A stretch of 64,000 nucleotides of DNA, from the NCBI GenBank assembly GCA_017534535.1, contig JAFXVZ010000038.1, positions 1-64,000 on the forward strand. The letters are read 5' to 3'. The translations under genes were made by a program, and so were the position numbers. Numbering within the stretch: the first letter of the stretch is position 1; each line of letters opens with the position of its first letter. The notes beneath the pieces are model-generated. The model was given only the letters and a program-made list of their open reading frames with translations. It did no database searches and had not been told where the DNA came from. The DNA comes from Bacteroidaceae bacterium. GTDB lineage: Bacteria > Bacteroidota > Bacteroidia > Bacteroidales > Bacteroidaceae. Positions 15,357 to 23,287 of the stretch are shown here, one piece after another.

Positions 15357-16107
15357 ATTTCTTCATTAATCTTACGATGAACCAAAGGTGCATGAGGATG
15401 GCAGTAAACCAACCATAATGCTTTGCCATAATGCGGAGGCGCTCTAAAAGAGAAGCCTTGTGGTGACGGGTGGTCATACCCTCATCGAGGTAATCAATAA
15501 GAATAAGGTGGGTGTTGGTAATGACATCCGCCTTTTTCATCATGCGTATGCACCAATCGAAATCCGAGGAATACTTATAATGCAGGTTGTAAGGCTCTGC
15601 TAATGTGCGTTTGACAAAGAATGCCTGGTGGCACACCAACATGCCCTGCTTGAAACTTTTCCAAGTCAAGACTTCAGGAGCCGTATGATGTCGCATACGT
15701 AAGAATTGACGGTCAGCATTCACTATTGCAGTTTGACCGTATAAAATTGACGATTGACGATTGACAATTGACAATTCCCTATTTCCATTAACTATTTTCT
15801 CTAAAGTATCTACTTCGTGGAAAGTATCGCCAGCATTCAGGAAGCAGAGGTAATCGCCTTTGGCAAGGTGGATACCCTTGTTCATAGCATCATATAGTCC
15901 CTTATCTGGCTCACTGATGACATGCAGGTAGCTATCTTTGTATTTCTCTATAATAGATAAGGTATGGTCTTTCGAGCCACCATCCACAATGATATGCTCT
16001 ATCTGGCGGTAGGTCTGTTGTTGCACACTATGCAACGTTACCTCAATCGTAGCCTCCGCATTGTAGGTAACAGTGATGATGCTGAATGTAGGAGCCGTTT
16101 CATTCAT
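15352..16107 (-). CDS. Glycosyltransferase family 2
   Basis: 252 residues from the chosen start. A GT-A fold is shown by FSIITVTYNAEATIEVTLHS at the N-terminus, HIIVDGGSKDHTLSII, the donor-site SEPDKGLYDAMNKGIHLAKG and LNAGDTF (the DXD-equivalent), then a C-terminal hydrophobic segment near the membrane. It transfers a sugar from a nucleotide donor, probably in surface glycan synthesis. I start at the ATG at 16107 (MNETAP), which overlaps the upstream GT4 gene by 8 bases; the longer frame to 16152 lacks a domain. Residues ~112-121 are encoded by four TTGACNA-type heptads, an unusual insertion in a loop. Confidence 0.9.
   Translation of the reverse strand: MNETAPTFSIITVTYNAEATIEVTLHSVQQQTYRQIEHIIVDGGSKDHTLSIIEKYKDSYLHVISEPDKGLYDAMNKGIHLAKGDYLCFLNAGDTFHEVDTLEKIVNGNRELSIVNRQSSILYGQTAIVNADRQFLRMRHHTAPEVLTWKSFKQGMLVCHQAFFVKRTLAEPYNLHYKYSSDFDWCIRMMKKADVITNTHLILIDYLDEGMTTRHHKASLLERLRIMAKHYGWFTAILMHLWFIVRLMKKS
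15746..15773. repeat. Four TTGACNA-type heptads inside the GT2 coding region
   Basis: Four consecutive 7-bp units (ATTGACG twice, ATTGACA twice) are read through in frame and encode the ELSIVNRQSS segment. The same unit fills gaps at 62926-62981 and 63677-63760. Confidence 0.8.
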
Positions 16108-17368
16108 AAGTACCCAACAGTTTATTATAAACTTGGATATATCGCTTGGCAATCACGTCGCTCGAATAGTAGGTCTGCACCTTGCGGGTAGCTTCTGCCG
16201 ACATCCGCTGATAATCGGGTTCATTCAGAATCCAGTAGATGCCATTGGTGAAATCTTCCGTAGATTTATACTCAGCCACATAGCCATTGTGCAGGTGGTC
16301 AATCATCTCAGGGATACCACCCACATGGAAGCCCACACAAGGTACACCACACGCCATTGCCTCCATAATGGTATTGGGCAGATTTTCCTCTAATGATGGG
16401 GTCGCATAAAGATCCACACTGTTGTAGATATCAGCAATCATGTGGTCATCCATTAAGAACTCCTTAGGGAATACCTGGAAAGGCAACTGATTCTCCAAGT
16501 AATCAGAGCGATTGCCCAATACCACTACACCAATCTGGTCTTTTAGTTCGGGATGTTGTTCTGCCAAAAGCTTGCAAGAATCAATGAAATACAGTACTCC
16601 TTTGCGTTTATCTGTAATCTTCACCGAGTTAAAGAGAATCAGCTTCAAATTCTGTGGCAAGTCACAACGCTGGCGAGCCTCCTGTTGATTGGTAGGTCGA
16701 TAGAGCGAGGTATTGATGGGGTTAGGAATGCTTACAATACTTTGCCCCTGCAATAGTGAACTTTTTCGGGCCTGTCCTTCCATCCATTTACTACATGTAA
16801 CATAGCTGATATGCCTATCTCCCAAGTATTTCTTTTTCTTTTTATAGATAGTATAAGATAAATCATGTTTCTTGGGTTTCAGCAGATAAGGACAGTTGCC
16901 ACAATCCTGGAGATAACCTTCGCAATCCCTAGCGTGATGACAGATTCCCGTGCAGGGCCACATATCATGCATGGTCCATACGATAGGCTTGCCAGAATCC
17001 AAAATTTGTTTGATACCTTTCAGCGAAAGCATCCCCTGATTAATCCAATGTAAGTGAATGATGTCGGCCTGTTGGAACTCAGGCAGCTTTGTGATATCAT
17101 TGCCGGCATTGGCAATATCCACTTTAAATAAGTTCTGGCGATGAAAGCCATTGACTTGCCAAATACGTAAACGTTCCCACAGGAAATACCACAGCAGTTT
17201 CCAGCTATGAGGTAGTGGCACCACAGTAATCTCCTCCGTCTGTTTGTCACGTACCAACATCTTTGCTTTGATGCCATTTGCCTTCAAAGCTTCCATCAGG
17301 CGTCCGCATGAGATAGCGGCACCACCTATTCTCTCTGATGTGTTAACCAATAGAACTCGCATTTTCAC
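16100..17368 (-). CDS. Glycosyltransferase family 4
   Basis: 422 residues, GT-B fold. The N-terminal acceptor domain starts MKMRVLLVNTSERIGGAAIS. A Cys-rich insert follows WTMHDMWPCTGICHHARDC (about 135-165), seen in a subset of GT4 enzymes. The C-terminal donor domain carries LFNSVKITDKRKG and the E-x7-E segment EENLPNTIMEAMACGVPCVG. Likely role: retaining sugar transfer in exopolysaccharide, O-antigen or capsule synthesis. It is translationally coupled to the GT2 gene, so the two probably act on the same glycan. A TAACTTTG box lies upstream at 17382-17389. Confidence 0.93.
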   Translation of the reverse strand: MKMRVLLVNTSERIGGAAISCGRLMEALKANGIKAKMLVRDKQTEEITVVPLPHSWKLLWYFLWERLRIWQVNGFHRQNLFKVDIANAGNDITKLPEFQQADIIHLHWINQGMLSLKGIKQILDSGKPIVWTMHDMWPCTGICHHARDCEGYLQDCGNCPYLLKPKKHDLSYTIYKKKKKYLGDRHISYVTCSKWMEGQARKSSLLQGQSIVSIPNPINTSLYRPTNQQEARQRCDLPQNLKLILFNSVKITDKRKGVLYFIDSCKLLAEQHPELKDQIGVVVLGNRSDYLENQLPFQVFPKEFLMDDHMIADIYNSVDLYATPSLEENLPNTIMEAMACGVPCVGFHVGGIPEMIDHLHNGYVAEYKSTEDFTNGIYWILNEPDYQRMSAEATRKVQTYYSSDVIAKRYIQVYNKLLGTYE

Positions 17369-17381
17369 TTGCTTTTGCTTG

Positions 17382-17389
17382 CAAAGTTA
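17382..17389 (-). promoter_or_regulatory. -7 box of the glycosyltransferase pair
   Basis: TAACTTTG on the minus strand, 13 bases before the GT4 start codon. Confidence 0.6.
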
Positions 17390-17419
17390 AGGATTTATTC
17401 CCTTTCCATCAACATTTTT

Positions 17420-18724
17420 TCAATCAAACTCCAACTGGAATGTCACTGGCCAGCCGTTACTACCCGTCTTGAGCAAAGTGATGCTGCCTCCCGAAAGCTT
17501 CATAATTTGCCGAGACAGTGACAAACCGATGCCACTGCCCTCATGCTTTGTTGTAAAGAAAGGCACGAAAATCTGTTCAGCCACATCGGCAGGGATGGCA
17601 GGGCCATTATTGCTGACATTGATAAATACTTGCTCTGTTTCATTGGTATAAGCCGAGATATGGATGCTGCCTGGAGCATCGCCAATGGCTTGTGTGGCAT
17701 TCTTAATCAGGTTAATCAGCATCTGACGTACCAAGTTGGGGTCGGCAAACAACATCAGGTCTTCAGGTATTACCTGTGTGGTAAGCGTGATATTTTCTGG
17801 TATTATATTGAGGCTCTTGAGTCTTTGCAATGCCTCATTGATGTAAAATGCCTCAGGTTGAGGTTTCTGCAATGCTGAGAATTTGCGATAGCTATCCACA
17901 AACCCTATGAGACCTGTTGAGGTGTCGTGGATAGCACGCATACCTTCAAACAGAGGTCCATTCACCACATCCTCACGATGCATAAAGGTATCGCTAATAG
18001 AAGATATAGGGGCGATGCTGTTCATAATCTCATGGGTTAGTACACGCGTCAATTTAATCCAGGAATCCAACTCTTTTTCATCCAATTCATTGCGGATATC
18101 ATTCAGAATCAGAATCCTTACTGGATTGCTGTTTAGGATAGTGCGCACACAAGTCACTGATAGATTCCTCTCCCCCTTGTTGGTTTGCAGGTGCAGCTGA
18201 CTACGTTCGCCTACTTGCATATTACGGAACAAGTCAGCTACATCCTTCCCATATTTTTCCAATTGGTTGAGGGTACTTGCTACAGGCAATCCTAACAAAC
18301 GGGCAGCTGCAGGGTTAGCTTGCAGGATGAAATCATTGTCTCCCAGCACCAAAATGCCCGTACTTACACTCGACATGATTTGTTCGTAGAACTTTTCACG
18401 TTGCACGGCCTCCTGCTTTTGTACGTTCATCAGATTACCAAACTGATTGATGGTATCTTGCAGGATTCGTTCGTTGGCAGGTTGGTAAGAAGTGGGTAGT
18501 CGGAAGCTATAATCGTTGTTGCGGATGGCCTCAACCATCAGGAAACACTTTTCCATCAATTGCTTGATACCTCGGCGATAAATAAGGAAAGTCAAGATGA
18601 TTAGGGCAAGACCTATTGCCACCAGCACATACTGCCTTTGGGTGATGCCCCAAGTGAGGGTTGCTGTGCCAATGATAAGCAACAAAGCACGTCCTGCTGA
18701 TGTGTTGATCCAGTTAAATCCCAT
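17420..18724 (-). CDS. Sensor histidine kinase (NtrB-like)
   Basis: 434 residues. Two N-terminal membrane helices (~12-27 and 32-50) have almost no periplasmic loop, so an internal or membrane signal is likely. They are followed by a PAS-like domain (~115-205, STGILVLGDNDFILQANPAAARLLG), a dimerisation segment with phospho-acceptor His231 in LTHEIMNSIAPIS, and an ATPase domain with NLIKNATQAI, the NNGPAIP stretch and GSGIGLSLSRQ. It should phosphorylate the response regulator encoded just upstream; its start overlaps that gene's stop by 11 bases. The HEIMNS variant is shared with the second kinase at 58656-59945. Confidence 0.94.
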   Translation of the reverse strand: MGFNWINTSAGRALLLIIGTATLTWGITQRQYVLVAIGLALIILTFLIYRRGIKQLMEKCFLMVEAIRNNDYSFRLPTSYQPANERILQDTINQFGNLMNVQKQEAVQREKFYEQIMSSVSTGILVLGDNDFILQANPAAARLLGLPVASTLNQLEKYGKDVADLFRNMQVGERSQLHLQTNKGERNLSVTCVRTILNSNPVRILILNDIRNELDEKELDSWIKLTRVLTHEIMNSIAPISSISDTFMHREDVVNGPLFEGMRAIHDTSTGLIGFVDSYRKFSALQKPQPEAFYINEALQRLKSLNIIPENITLTTQVIPEDLMLFADPNLVRQMLINLIKNATQAIGDAPGSIHISAYTNETEQVFINVSNNGPAIPADVAEQIFVPFFTTKHEGSGIGLSLSRQIMKLSGGSITLLKTGSNGWPVTFQLEFD

Positions 18725-20084
18725 AGCGTTTAATCTTACTATACAGGGTTTGTCTGCTGATACCCAATACCTGAGCTACCTGTGTCATATTGCCTTCAAA
18801 TTCCATCATAGCCCTTTGAATGGCATCCTTTTCAGCTGCTTCCAGTGTCTGCAAAGGAGTAGCCTGTTGCTCTGCTTGCAAAGAAGCAGGCTTAGTGGTA
18901 TTATTCAGTTCCAGGTGTTCTGGCTTCAATTCGACACCATCAGCCATAATCACGGCTTTTTCGATGGTGTGTTGCAACTCACGGATATTTCCATACCACG
19001 GATGCTTTTGCAACATCGCAGTAGCCTCTGAGGAGATGCTTTTCAAATGCCTTCCATATTGCTCATTGTATTGCTGCAAGAAACGTTCTGCCAAAGGAAG
19101 GATATCCTCCTTGCGTTCTCTCAAGGCAGGGATATGCAGATGAATGGTGTTGATGCGATATAGCAAATCCTCCCGGAAATCTCCTTGTTTCACCATCTCA
19201 TCCAAGTTGCGGTTCGTGGCACAGATGAGACGGATATTAGTAGGTTGTGGGGCATTGCTACCCACTTTTACATAGCTACGCTTCTGTATGGCTGTCAGCA
19301 ACTTGGGCTGTAGATGTAGAGGCAGGTTGGCTATTTCATCTAAGAACAAGGTACCTCCATCAGCTGCTTCAAATCGTCCCATTCTATCGGCATGAGCATC
19401 GGTAAAAGAGCCTTTCACGTGGCCAAATAGCTCACTTTCAAACAATGTTTCCGTAATGGCACCCATATCTACCGACACAAAAGGTCCTTCGTGGCGATTG
19501 CTGAGACGATGTACCTCATGTGCCAGCATATCCTTACCCGTACCGTTCTCACCCGTAATGAGGATGTTGGCATCGGTGGTACTTACTCGCTTTACTGTGA
19601 GTTTCAACGGACGTATAGCAGCAGACTCACCCCAATACATTTGGCTCTCTTTATTATAAATAGGTGTAAAATCAGCTTTCTGCTTGGGTTTGCCCTGTAG
19701 TGACTTGTCGAGAGCCTCTAAGAGTGTCTGCACCAAGCGGGCATTGTCCCAAGGCTTCACTACAAAATCAGTGGCACCATCCTTCAAGCCTGTTACTGCC
19801 AGGTTGATATCAGCGTATGCGGTAAAGAGTACTACCTGTGTCTGCGGACGGAGGCGTTTGATTTCCCGAAGCCAATAGAGTCCCTCGTTGCCAGTATTCA
19901 GTCCTGAGGAAAAGTTCATATCGAGTAAAACCACATCAGGCCTCTTCTGTTGTAACACAGTAGGCAGCGTTACAGGACTGTTCAGAGTCAGCACCTGGGC
20001 AAAGTAGCTGTCAAGCAGGTATTGCAGAGAAGTAAGAATATTTTTATTGTCGTCTACAACCAGCAATGTTCCATTTTTGTTCAT
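18714..20084 (-). CDS. Sigma-54-dependent response regulator (NtrC family)
   Basis: 456 residues. The receiver domain has phospho-acceptor Asp55 in VVLLDMNF. The AAA+ domain has Walker A GENGTGKD, ESELFGHVKGSFTDA (the usual GAFTGA sigma-54 loop reads GSFTDA), Walker B GGTLFLDEI, and the arginine-finger region. The C-terminal Fis-type HTH is NMTQVAQVLGISRQTLYSKIK. It activates sigma-54 promoters from upstream sites when phosphorylated. It lies divergent to the efflux operon at 20302, whose upstream region holds twin palindromes and a sigma-54 promoter, so that operon is the obvious target. A TAACTTTG box at 20105-20112 serves its own transcription. Confidence 0.95.
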   Translation of the reverse strand: MNKNGTLLVVDDNKNILTSLQYLLDSYFAQVLTLNSPVTLPTVLQQKRPDVVLLDMNFSSGLNTGNEGLYWLREIKRLRPQTQVVLFTAYADINLAVTGLKDGATDFVVKPWDNARLVQTLLEALDKSLQGKPKQKADFTPIYNKESQMYWGESAAIRPLKLTVKRVSTTDANILITGENGTGKDMLAHEVHRLSNRHEGPFVSVDMGAITETLFESELFGHVKGSFTDAHADRMGRFEAADGGTLFLDEIANLPLHLQPKLLTAIQKRSYVKVGSNAPQPTNIRLICATNRNLDEMVKQGDFREDLLYRINTIHLHIPALRERKEDILPLAERFLQQYNEQYGRHLKSISSEATAMLQKHPWYGNIRELQHTIEKAVIMADGVELKPEHLELNNTTKPASLQAEQQATPLQTLEAAEKDAIQRAMMEFEGNMTQVAQVLGISRQTLYSKIKRYGI

Positions 20085-20104
20085 ACACTTATGATTTATG
20101 GGGG

Positions 20105-20112
20105 CAAAGTTA
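20105..20112 (-). promoter_or_regulatory. -7 box of the regulator-kinase operon
   Basis: TAACTTTG on the minus strand, 20 bases before the regulator start. It lies 50 bases from the first activator site, so divergent autoregulation is possible. Confidence 0.6.
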
Positions 20113-20160
20113 GCATTTCATCGTCAAATTCGCAATACCTCCAAAAAGGAAAAATGGCGA

Positions 20161-20201
20161 GTGTCTAATAATTTGACACCAACTGTCCAATTATTGGACA
20201 C
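20161..20201. promoter_or_regulatory. Twin palindromic upstream activator sites
   Basis: TGTCTAATAATTTGACA (20162-20178) and TGTCCAATTATTGGACA (20184-20200) match at 14 of 17 positions. Each is dyad-symmetric (TGTC...GACA), and their centres are 22 bp apart. They end 54 bases before the -24 element, the normal place for an NtrC-type enhancer. The regulator at 18714-20084 is the likely ligand. Confidence 0.8.
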
Positions 20202-20254
20202 TTTTGAAAAATAGCAAAACAGCTAAAGTGCACATAATAAACAAATTACAACTT

Positions 20255-20270
20255 TGGCACGGTCTTTGCA
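20255..20270 (+). promoter_or_regulatory. Sigma-54 (-24/-12) promoter of the efflux operon
   Basis: TGGCACGGTCTTTGCA matches the consensus TGGCAC-N5-TTGCA. Initiation is expected about 12 bases after TGC, near 20281, giving a leader of ~20 bases before the ATG at 20302. Confidence 0.9.
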
Positions 20271-20301
20271 ATAATATTAGCGTAAGAAAAAACTTTTTTG
20301 A

Positions 20302-21660
20302 ATGATGAAGAAAACAATAAAAACAGTAGCACTGGCAACATTGATAACGGTTAACTGTCAATGGTCAATGGTAAACGCACAGGAAGCTTGGTCTGTAGAT
20401 CAGTGTATGGCATATGCCGTTGCCCATAACCACCAGGTGCACCAAAAAGAGCTGGAGGTGAAGAACAACCAGATGGACAAACTCAGTGCCATAGGCAACT
20501 TCATACCTTCTGTTGATGGAGGCGTCAGTGCACGCTATGGCTTTGGTCGAGGCATTGACCCCGAGACCAACGTATATGACAATATCTCTACCTTTCATAA
20601 TAACTATTTCATTGAAGCCAGCATGCTTATCTTCCAAGGGGGAAGTCTTGTTAACCAGGTCCGTAAGGCGCAAGCCAATGTGAAGATGGGTAAGGTAGCC
20701 TTGCAGGAAGCGCAGGATAATACGGCACTGGACACTTTCCAGGCGTATATCCAGGCGCTTTACTGCATGGGTACCGTCAGGATGGCGAAGCAGAAGTTGG
20801 CAGAAAGCGACTCTTTATTATACAAGGCTCGTTTGCAGGAAGAAATTGGTATGAAGGGTATGGCGGATGTTGCGCAGATGGAGGCTCAGCAGGCTACCGA
20901 TGCTTATAACTATACGCATCAGCAGCATCTTTTTGAAACTGCAATGTTAACGCTCAAACAAAAGATGAACTACCCGATGGAGGATGAACTCCTGCTCGAT
21001 TCTACCTTATTGGATAGCCCCGTAATGGAACAAGCTAATTTGGACTTGGTAGAAAAGGAACAGGTGGTGAACCTCGCTTTGGCAGGCAACCCCACCTTAC
21101 AGAAAAGTCTGTTCAAAGCTCAGGCCCAGAAGATGGAGAGTCGAGGAGCATGGAGCGAAGTATTGCCCAGCATCAGTTTGTATGCAGGCCTCAACACCTC
21201 TTACTACAAGCAGTTGCATGTGGATACCTACCCATCCTTTAAGAACCAGTTTAAGGACAACTATGGTTCCTACATCGGCATCTCACTTAGCGTCCCCATT
21301 TTCTCTCAGTTTAAGGGAGTGAGTAGTGTACGCAAGGCTCGCAATAGCTATCGAATTGCAAAAGAGCAGTATGAGGAGCAGAAGTTGGAGTTGCGTAAGT
21401 TAGTGGAGCAGGCAGTAATGGACCGAGAGGGCTATCTGAGAGAAAGCATCCAGATGGAGAAGAAAGTTGCTTCTGATCAGTTGGCATATCAGGTGACGAA
21501 ACGCAAATATGAGGAGGGTTTGATGACCTCGCTGGATGTGCAGCATAATGCCGCTACATGGCTGGAGTCACAAGCCAGTCTGTTGCAAAGCAAACTCACC
21601 TACTTCCTCAAGTGTAGGTTAGTGGAATATTACAAAGGAAATGACATTATTCAGCAATAA
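20302..21660 (+). CDS. TolC-family outer membrane efflux protein
   Basis: 452 residues with a signal peptide (cleavage near AQ at 26-27), then the two-fold repeated coiled-coil and beta-strand layout of TolC/OEP proteins (EEIGMKGMADVAQMEAQQA; VTKRKYEEGLMTSLDVQHN). As a trimer it forms the outer-membrane channel for the exporter encoded downstream. It is the first gene after the sigma-54 promoter. Residues 17-26, the end of the signal peptide, are encoded by TTGACNA-type heptads on the opposite strand (GTCAATG units, 20350-20377). There are two possible starts, ATGATG; the first is used. Confidence 0.93.
   Translation: MMKKTIKTVALATLITVNCQWSMVNAQEAWSVDQCMAYAVAHNHQVHQKELEVKNNQMDKLSAIGNFIPSVDGGVSARYGFGRGIDPETNVYDNISTFHNNYFIEASMLIFQGGSLVNQVRKAQANVKMGKVALQEAQDNTALDTFQAYIQALYCMGTVRMAKQKLAESDSLLYKARLQEEIGMKGMADVAQMEAQQATDAYNYTHQQHLFETAMLTLKQKMNYPMEDELLLDSTLLDSPVMEQANLDLVEKEQVVNLALAGNPTLQKSLFKAQAQKMESRGAWSEVLPSISLYAGLNTSYYKQLHVDTYPSFKNQFKDNYGSYIGISLSVPIFSQFKGVSSVRKARNSYRIAKEQYEEQKLELRKLVEQAVMDREGYLRESIQMEKKVASDQLAYQVTKRKYEEGLMTSLDVQHNAATWLESQASLLQSKLTYFLKCRLVEYYKGNDIIQQ
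20350..20377. repeat. Heptad repeats within the TolC signal peptide
   Basis: Four 7-bp units (two perfect GTCAATG flanked by GTTAACT and GTAAACG) encode VNCQWSMVNA, the region just before the predicted cleavage site. Confidence 0.65.
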
Positions 21661-21671
21661 AAGAAAATACT

Positions 21672-22922
21672 ATGGATATACAGTTAGAAAAAAAGAAAGG
21701 CATTCAGAAGAAGCACCTGCCATATATTGCAGGAGGAGGCGTAATCATCCTATTGCTGGTATGGATTATCTTCGGCAATCACGCTTCTACTATGCGTGTG
21801 GATAGCAAGTCAGTCAACATTGCGGATGTAACTTACGGAGAGTTCAACGACTATATTCGTCTGAACGGACGGGTTCAACCCATCAGCATCGTGCAGATAA
21901 GCCCAGAGGAAGGCGGAATAGTCATGGAGAAGGTTGTAGAGGAAGGAGCTCAGGTGAAGAAGGGTGATGTTATTCTACGTCTCGCCAACTCCAACCTCGA
22001 CCTCTCCATCCTCAATGCTGAGAGTGAATTGGCAGAGAAGCAGAACCTGCTCCGCAATACGCAGGTGGCAATGCAGCAAGACAAGCTGACCAACGAGACG
22101 GAGAAGGCTACCCTCGACATTGACACCCAGCGCAAGCAACGTACCTACAAGCAGATGGAGCGTCTGTATAACGAGAAGCTGGTAAGCAAGGAGGAGTATA
22201 TGCAGGCGAAAGAGGATTTCGAGTTGGCACAACGTAAACACAACCTGGTGTCACAGCGTTTGGAGCAAGACAGCATCTATCGCACCGTGCAGATGGACCA
22301 GATGGAGGACAACCTTCAGAATATGCGCCAGAACGTGGCAATGATACGTGAGCGTAAGAACAAATTGGAGGTACGTGCTACCATCAGTGGCGAGTTGGGC
22401 TTGTTGGATGCTGAATTAGGACAGAACATCAGTGCCGGACAGATGGTGGGACAGATCAACGACTTGAGCGACTTCAAGGTGGAGGCACAGGTGGATGAGC
22501 ACTATATTGATAGGGTCACTAATGGCTTGCCTGCAACTTTTCAGCGTCAGAACGCGTCTTTTGGTTTGAAGGTGCGTAAGGTATATCCCGAAGTACGCGA
22601 GGGCAGGTTCCGCACTGACTTTGTGTTCACTGGCGAGCGTCCTGACAATATCCGAAGTGGACAGACCTACTACATCGACCTGCAGTTGGGTGAGCCTACT
22701 GAGAGTGTGCTGATTCCTAAGGGCACCTTCTTCCAGGTCACAGGTGGCAACTGGATCTTCGTAGTAGATAAGGATGGCAAGAAAGCTTATCGCCGTACCA
22801 TCCGTATTGGACGCCAGAACCCACAATACTACGAAGTGCTGGAGGGCTTGGAGCAAGGCGAGCGCGTCATCGTGAGTGGCTATGAAGGCTTTAAGGATAA
22901 TGAAGTGTTAGTATTGAATTAA
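21672..22922 (+). CDS. HlyD/MacA-type periplasmic adaptor subunit
   Basis: 416 residues. One N-terminal membrane anchor (~20-36, YIAGGGVIILLLVWIIFG), a lipoyl half-domain (VQISPEEGGIVMEKVVEEGAQVKKGDVILRL), a long coiled-coil hairpin (~115-235), the second lipoyl half (LEVRATISGELGLLDAELGQNISAG), and beta-barrel and membrane-proximal domains to the end. It bridges the inner-membrane ABC permeases and the TolC channel. It starts 11 bases after the tolC-like stop. Confidence 0.93.
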   Translation: MDIQLEKKKGIQKKHLPYIAGGGVIILLLVWIIFGNHASTMRVDSKSVNIADVTYGEFNDYIRLNGRVQPISIVQISPEEGGIVMEKVVEEGAQVKKGDVILRLANSNLDLSILNAESELAEKQNLLRNTQVAMQQDKLTNETEKATLDIDTQRKQRTYKQMERLYNEKLVSKEEYMQAKEDFELAQRKHNLVSQRLEQDSIYRTVQMDQMEDNLQNMRQNVAMIRERKNKLEVRATISGELGLLDAELGQNISAGQMVGQINDLSDFKVEAQVDEHYIDRVTNGLPATFQRQNASFGLKVRKVYPEVREGRFRTDFVFTGERPDNIRSGQTYYIDLQLGEPTESVLIPKGTFFQVTGGNWIFVVDKDGKKAYRRTIRIGRQNPQYYEVLEGLEQGERVIVSGYEGFKDNEVLVLN

Positions 22923-22939
22923 GAATTAAAATAAGTATT

Positions 22940-23284
22940 ATGGAAAAGAATAAGATTATCAAGGTTATAGGCATTATCGTAGTGGTATTGCTGGTGTTAT
23001 ATGCACAAGCTGGACACATCAACTTGCCAGGACACGGCAACAGAGAGCAAAAGAACTTGCAGGAAGCAGTGGTGAACTATGTCGCTTCTCAGCTGACTAA
23101 TGGCGAAACGGTAGAGTTTGGCACCAAGTATAATAGCAATGACTACAAAGAAAATGGCGAAGTGCGTTACTCTGCTACTGTTGAATACTATGTAGTGGCA
23201 AAGGATGGCACCAAGGTGAAGCGCACAGCACAGGTGGTTACCAACGAGGATAAGGATAAGATTATCGAATGGAAAGACCAATAA
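22940..23284 (+). CDS. Small membrane-anchored protein, 114 aa
   Basis: No family recognised. An N-terminal anchor (residues ~5-23, IIKVIGIIVVVLLVLYAQA) is followed by a ~90-residue exposed domain with alternating strands (EVRYSATVEYYVVAKDG, VKRTAQVVTNEDKDK). It lies between the adaptor and the first permease with gaps of 17 and 3 bases, so it is part of the efflux operon. An accessory or assembly role is inference from position only. Confidence 0.75.
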   Translation: MEKNKIIKVIGIIVVVLLVLYAQAGHINLPGHGNREQKNLQEAVVNYVASQLTNGETVEFGTKYNSNDYKENGEVRYSATVEYYVVAKDGTKVKRTAQVVTNEDKDKIIEWKDQ

Positions 23285-23287
23285 ACG

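Noticed and set aside
18714-20084. Inactive sigma-54 activator because GAFTGA reads GSFTDA.
   Set aside because: The second regulator has GAFTDA and Bacteroidota activators often vary here; the perfect sigma-54 promoter next to it argues for activity.
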